Positions 5,482-7,364 of a DNA stretch of 7,364 nt are shown one piece after another. This DNA comes from Verrucomicrobiota bacterium (lineage in GTDB: Bacteria; Verrucomicrobiota; Verrucomicrobiia; Chthoniobacterales; UBA10450): NCBI GenBank assembly GCA_003218785.1, contig QHOM01000108.1:1-7364 (forward strand). Direction: 5' to 3'. The first letter of the stretch is position 1. The number at the start of each line of letters is the position of its first letter. Below the pieces are notes generated by a model. That model worked only from the letters and a program-made list of their open reading frames with translations. It was not told where the DNA came from and ran no database searches. A program made the position numbers and the translations under genes.

Positions 5482-5510
5482 CTTTCCCCTTCGGCGCAGC
5501 ACAATACAAT
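5482..5510 (+). promoter_or_regulatory. Candidate promoter for the DUF885 gene
   Basis: TACAAT at 5505-5510 matches the -10 consensus at five of six positions. A poor -35 candidate, CTTTCC at 5482-5487, lies 17 bp upstream. Transcription would start about 7 bases on, essentially at the GTG start codon 5518, which would make the mRNA leaderless. The rest of the gap (5403-5481) holds a small perfect stem, CGGAT/ATCCG around CAGCA, with no T-run after it. Confidence 0.22.
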
Positions 5511-5517
5511 CCGTGGC

Positions 5518-7190
5518 GTGAAAGTGATCATTGTTTTCTTCAGCGCTATCGTCTTAGTTTTCGCTTCCGGCGCAGCTCGTGCGCAGTCGCCGTCGGAGCG
5601 GAACCCTGATGTTTCAAACAAGGCGCTGATCACGAAATCGACGCCGGGCATAAATGAGGACGCTTTTAGAAACAAGAACGTGAGCGCGGCGGCAGCAGCA
5701 TTACACAAAATCGCGGATGATTATTACGCCTGGCGAAATGAAAATTATCCCGTGCAGAGCAGTTATGTCGGACTGCACACGTGGGATAATCGGCTAACCG
5801 ATTATTCGCCGGCGAAAATCGAAGAGCGCGCGCGGCACGTGCACGCCTTGCTCGAAAAAGTGCGCGCGATGAAGACCGACAACTGGTCGAAGGATGAGCG
5901 CATCGATTGGATTCTTTTCCGCGCACAGTTGGAGAATGTCGATTTCGGAAATCGGGTTCTGAAATTCGAGCGGACAAATCCACAGGTTTATGTCGGCGAA
6001 TGCACGAACGGCATCTTTTCCTTGCTGAAGAAGGAATACGACACGCCGCGAAGACGTGCCGTCGCCGCCACCGCGCGGTTGAAGCTGATGCCGGCGCTGC
6101 TCAAGCAAGGTTTGAGCAATTTGCAAGACCCGGTAAAACTTTATGCGCAGCTCGCGATCCAATCGGCGCGCTCAATCGATCCGCTTTTGAATAACAGTTT
6201 GACGGCGCTCGATGTCGATCTTCCGCCTAACGAACCCGCTGCGTGCTTCTGTTGCCGCTCGACGCTGCGCAGGTGGAAATGATCGGGCGCGTTGAGCTGG
6301 CGCGTTATCGCGCGCTGGAAGCGCTTCTGCCCGATCCGAAGCTGGCCGATCCCGATCCGAAGCGCAGCGCGAACATTCCGCCGGACCAGGCGTCGTTTTT
6401 AAAAGCTTACGAGGGTCGCGAGCAGGAGATGATCAAGTTCATGAAGGAACACAACCTAGTGACAATGCCCGATTATCTCGGCTCATTTCAGATTCGACAG
6501 CTGCCGGAAGCGTTCAAGCCAACCAGTCCCGGCGGTTTCATGAATCCGCCGGGCGTTTACGACAAGGATCCGACCGGATTCTTCTTCATTCCGACTTACA
6601 ATCCGCAGTCGAAAAACTTTTATATTCGCGCGGCAATTGAAGATCCGCGGCCAATCCTCGGACACGAAGGCATTCCCGGACATTTTCTTCAGCTCTCGAT
6701 CGCAAATCATTTGAGCGATGAGATTCGGCGTCAGCACGAGGACGGCATGTTCGTCGAAGGCTGGGCGCTTTATGGCGAAGAGATGTTGATGCGGACTGGC
6801 CTCTACCCGACCAACTCGGCGGCGCAGGGACAGATCCTGCGCTTGTCGCGTTATCGCGCCGCGCGCATTGGGGTCGATGTGAATCTGCACACCGGCCGAT
6901 GGAGTTTCGAGCAAGCGGTGAAGTATTTTATGGAGGCGGGCGGCCTCGATCGCGAAGCTGCCGAAGGCGAAGCGGCCGGTGCAGCTTCAAGTCCGACGCA
7001 AAAAATCAGCTACATCATCGGCAAATGGCAGATCATGAATTTGCTGGGGCGTTACAAAGATCGACAAGGCGAAAACTTCCGGCTGGGCCGCTTCCACGAC
7101 GACCTGATCAAGAACGGGAGTTTACCAGTATCAGTTATCGAATGGATTCTGCTCGACGATCCGACCGCGATTCAAGAAGCAATGAAATAA
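5518..7190 (+). pseudogene. DUF885 zinc-metallopeptidase-like gene, broken by deletion/frameshift
   Basis: Two ORFs encode the halves of one DUF885 protein. The N-terminal half starts at GTG 5518, with a signal peptide (VKVIIVFFSAIVLVFASGAA then RA|Q), followed by IADDYYAWRNENYP and helical repeats up to about 6230 (LDVDLPPNEP); it then runs out of frame to a TGA at 6280-6282. A GTG at 5470 is less likely. From about 6243 the family sequence resumes in another frame, VLLLPLDAAQVEMIGRVELA, and continues intact to 7190. That half has the zinc motif GHEGIPGHFLQ (His and Glu at about 6663-6668) and FVEGWALYGEEM. Family members have extra sequence between these points, so I infer loss of 3n+1 bases (perhaps 100 or more) rather than a single-base slip. 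Each half is otherwise free of stops, so the lesion is recent or an assembly error. Intact relatives are exported peptidase-like proteins of about 550-600 aa. Confidence 0.88.
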
Positions 7191-7219
7191 CGATGAGTCG
7201 GGCCCTAGCGTTATGATAT

Positions 7220-7364
7220 TCAACGCGGTTTCTCTTCGCAGAGTTTCTGGAAGCGCGGATCATTTCGGAGCGGATCGAACATTGGATCGAGCCGGAGCAG
7301 CGCAGGAGTGAGCGGCACGTTTGCGGCATTAAGCGGGCTTTCGTACGGTGTCGAGAGCAGTTTC
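7220..7364 (-). CDS. C-terminal tail of a probable TPR/kinase-type protein, partial
   Basis: The frame enters from the right edge and ends at TGA 7220-7222, leaving 47 residues: KLLSTPYESPLNAANVPLTP, then ALLRLDPMFDPLRNDPRFQK and LCEEKPR. 'LRLDPxxDPLRxDPRFQxL' is, from memory, the typical last segment of TPR-containing Ser/Thr protein kinases or adenylate-cyclase/winged-helix TPR regulators in Acidobacteriota and Verrucomicrobiota. No catalytic domain is inside the window, so only the tail is supported. It converges on the DUF885 gene with 29 bp between stops; no hairpin terminator is visible there. Confidence 0.72.
   Translation of the reverse strand, partial: KLLSTPYESPLNAANVPLTPALLRLDPMFDPLRNDPRFQKLCEEKPR

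Noticed and set aside
6210..6290. Programmed ribosomal frameshift joining the two DUF885 frames
   Set aside because: No slippery heptamer is seen and family sequence appears missing at the junction, so a frameshift alone would not restore the protein.

Overview
The window looks like chromosomal DNA of an environmental, probably soil-dwelling bacterium. My best guess is Verrucomicrobiota (Chthoniobacterales-like), with Acidobacteriota the alternative. This rests on recalled gene styles: an exported S74-chaperone fibre with Asn-Thr-Thr-Gly repeats, short repeat-associated ORFs, a DUF885 zinc-peptidase-like protein, and a C-terminal LRLDP...DPRFQ tail typical of TPR/kinase proteins. It is not based on a marker gene. 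Coding starts mostly lack clear Shine-Dalgarno sequences.

Layout. (1) 1-1079, minus strand: the N-terminal 359 codons of a large exported fibre-like protein that runs off the left edge. It has a signal peptide, twelve 17-residue repeats, then a peptidase-S74/intramolecular chaperone domain with its Ser-Lys pair visible. (2) 1080-1957: a patch of small genes. A 39-bp imperfect direct repeat occurs at 1081 and again exactly 600 bp later at 1681. Between the copies lie a 42-codon ORF and a 134-aa exported protein; a small minus-strand ORF reads through the second copy. (3) 1958-2029: tRNA-Val(UAC), followed by a short AT-rich spacer. (4) 2085-3930: a minus-strand run transcribed as Asp/Glu-racemase-like protein, then VOC/glyoxalase-fold protein, then SGNH esterase. 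The first two are separated by one base. (5) 3931-4033: a divergent intergenic region made almost entirely of a 101-bp inverted repeat with 10-bp-phased sub-units. (6) 4034-5402: an MFS transporter and a tiny charged protein, 7 bp apart. (7) 5518-7190: a DUF885 metallopeptidase-like gene broken by a frame change and apparent internal deletion near 6230-6243. (8) 7220-7364, minus strand: the C-terminal tail of a probable TPR/kinase-type protein, convergent with DUF885.

I see no evidence for a defence system, CRISPR, phage module or transposase. No single coherent pathway joins the genes. The most interesting signals are the self-cleaving repeat fibre, the phased palindrome filling a divergent promoter region, the direct repeats bracketing small genes, the racemase homologue lacking both catalytic cysteines, and the broken DUF885 gene.
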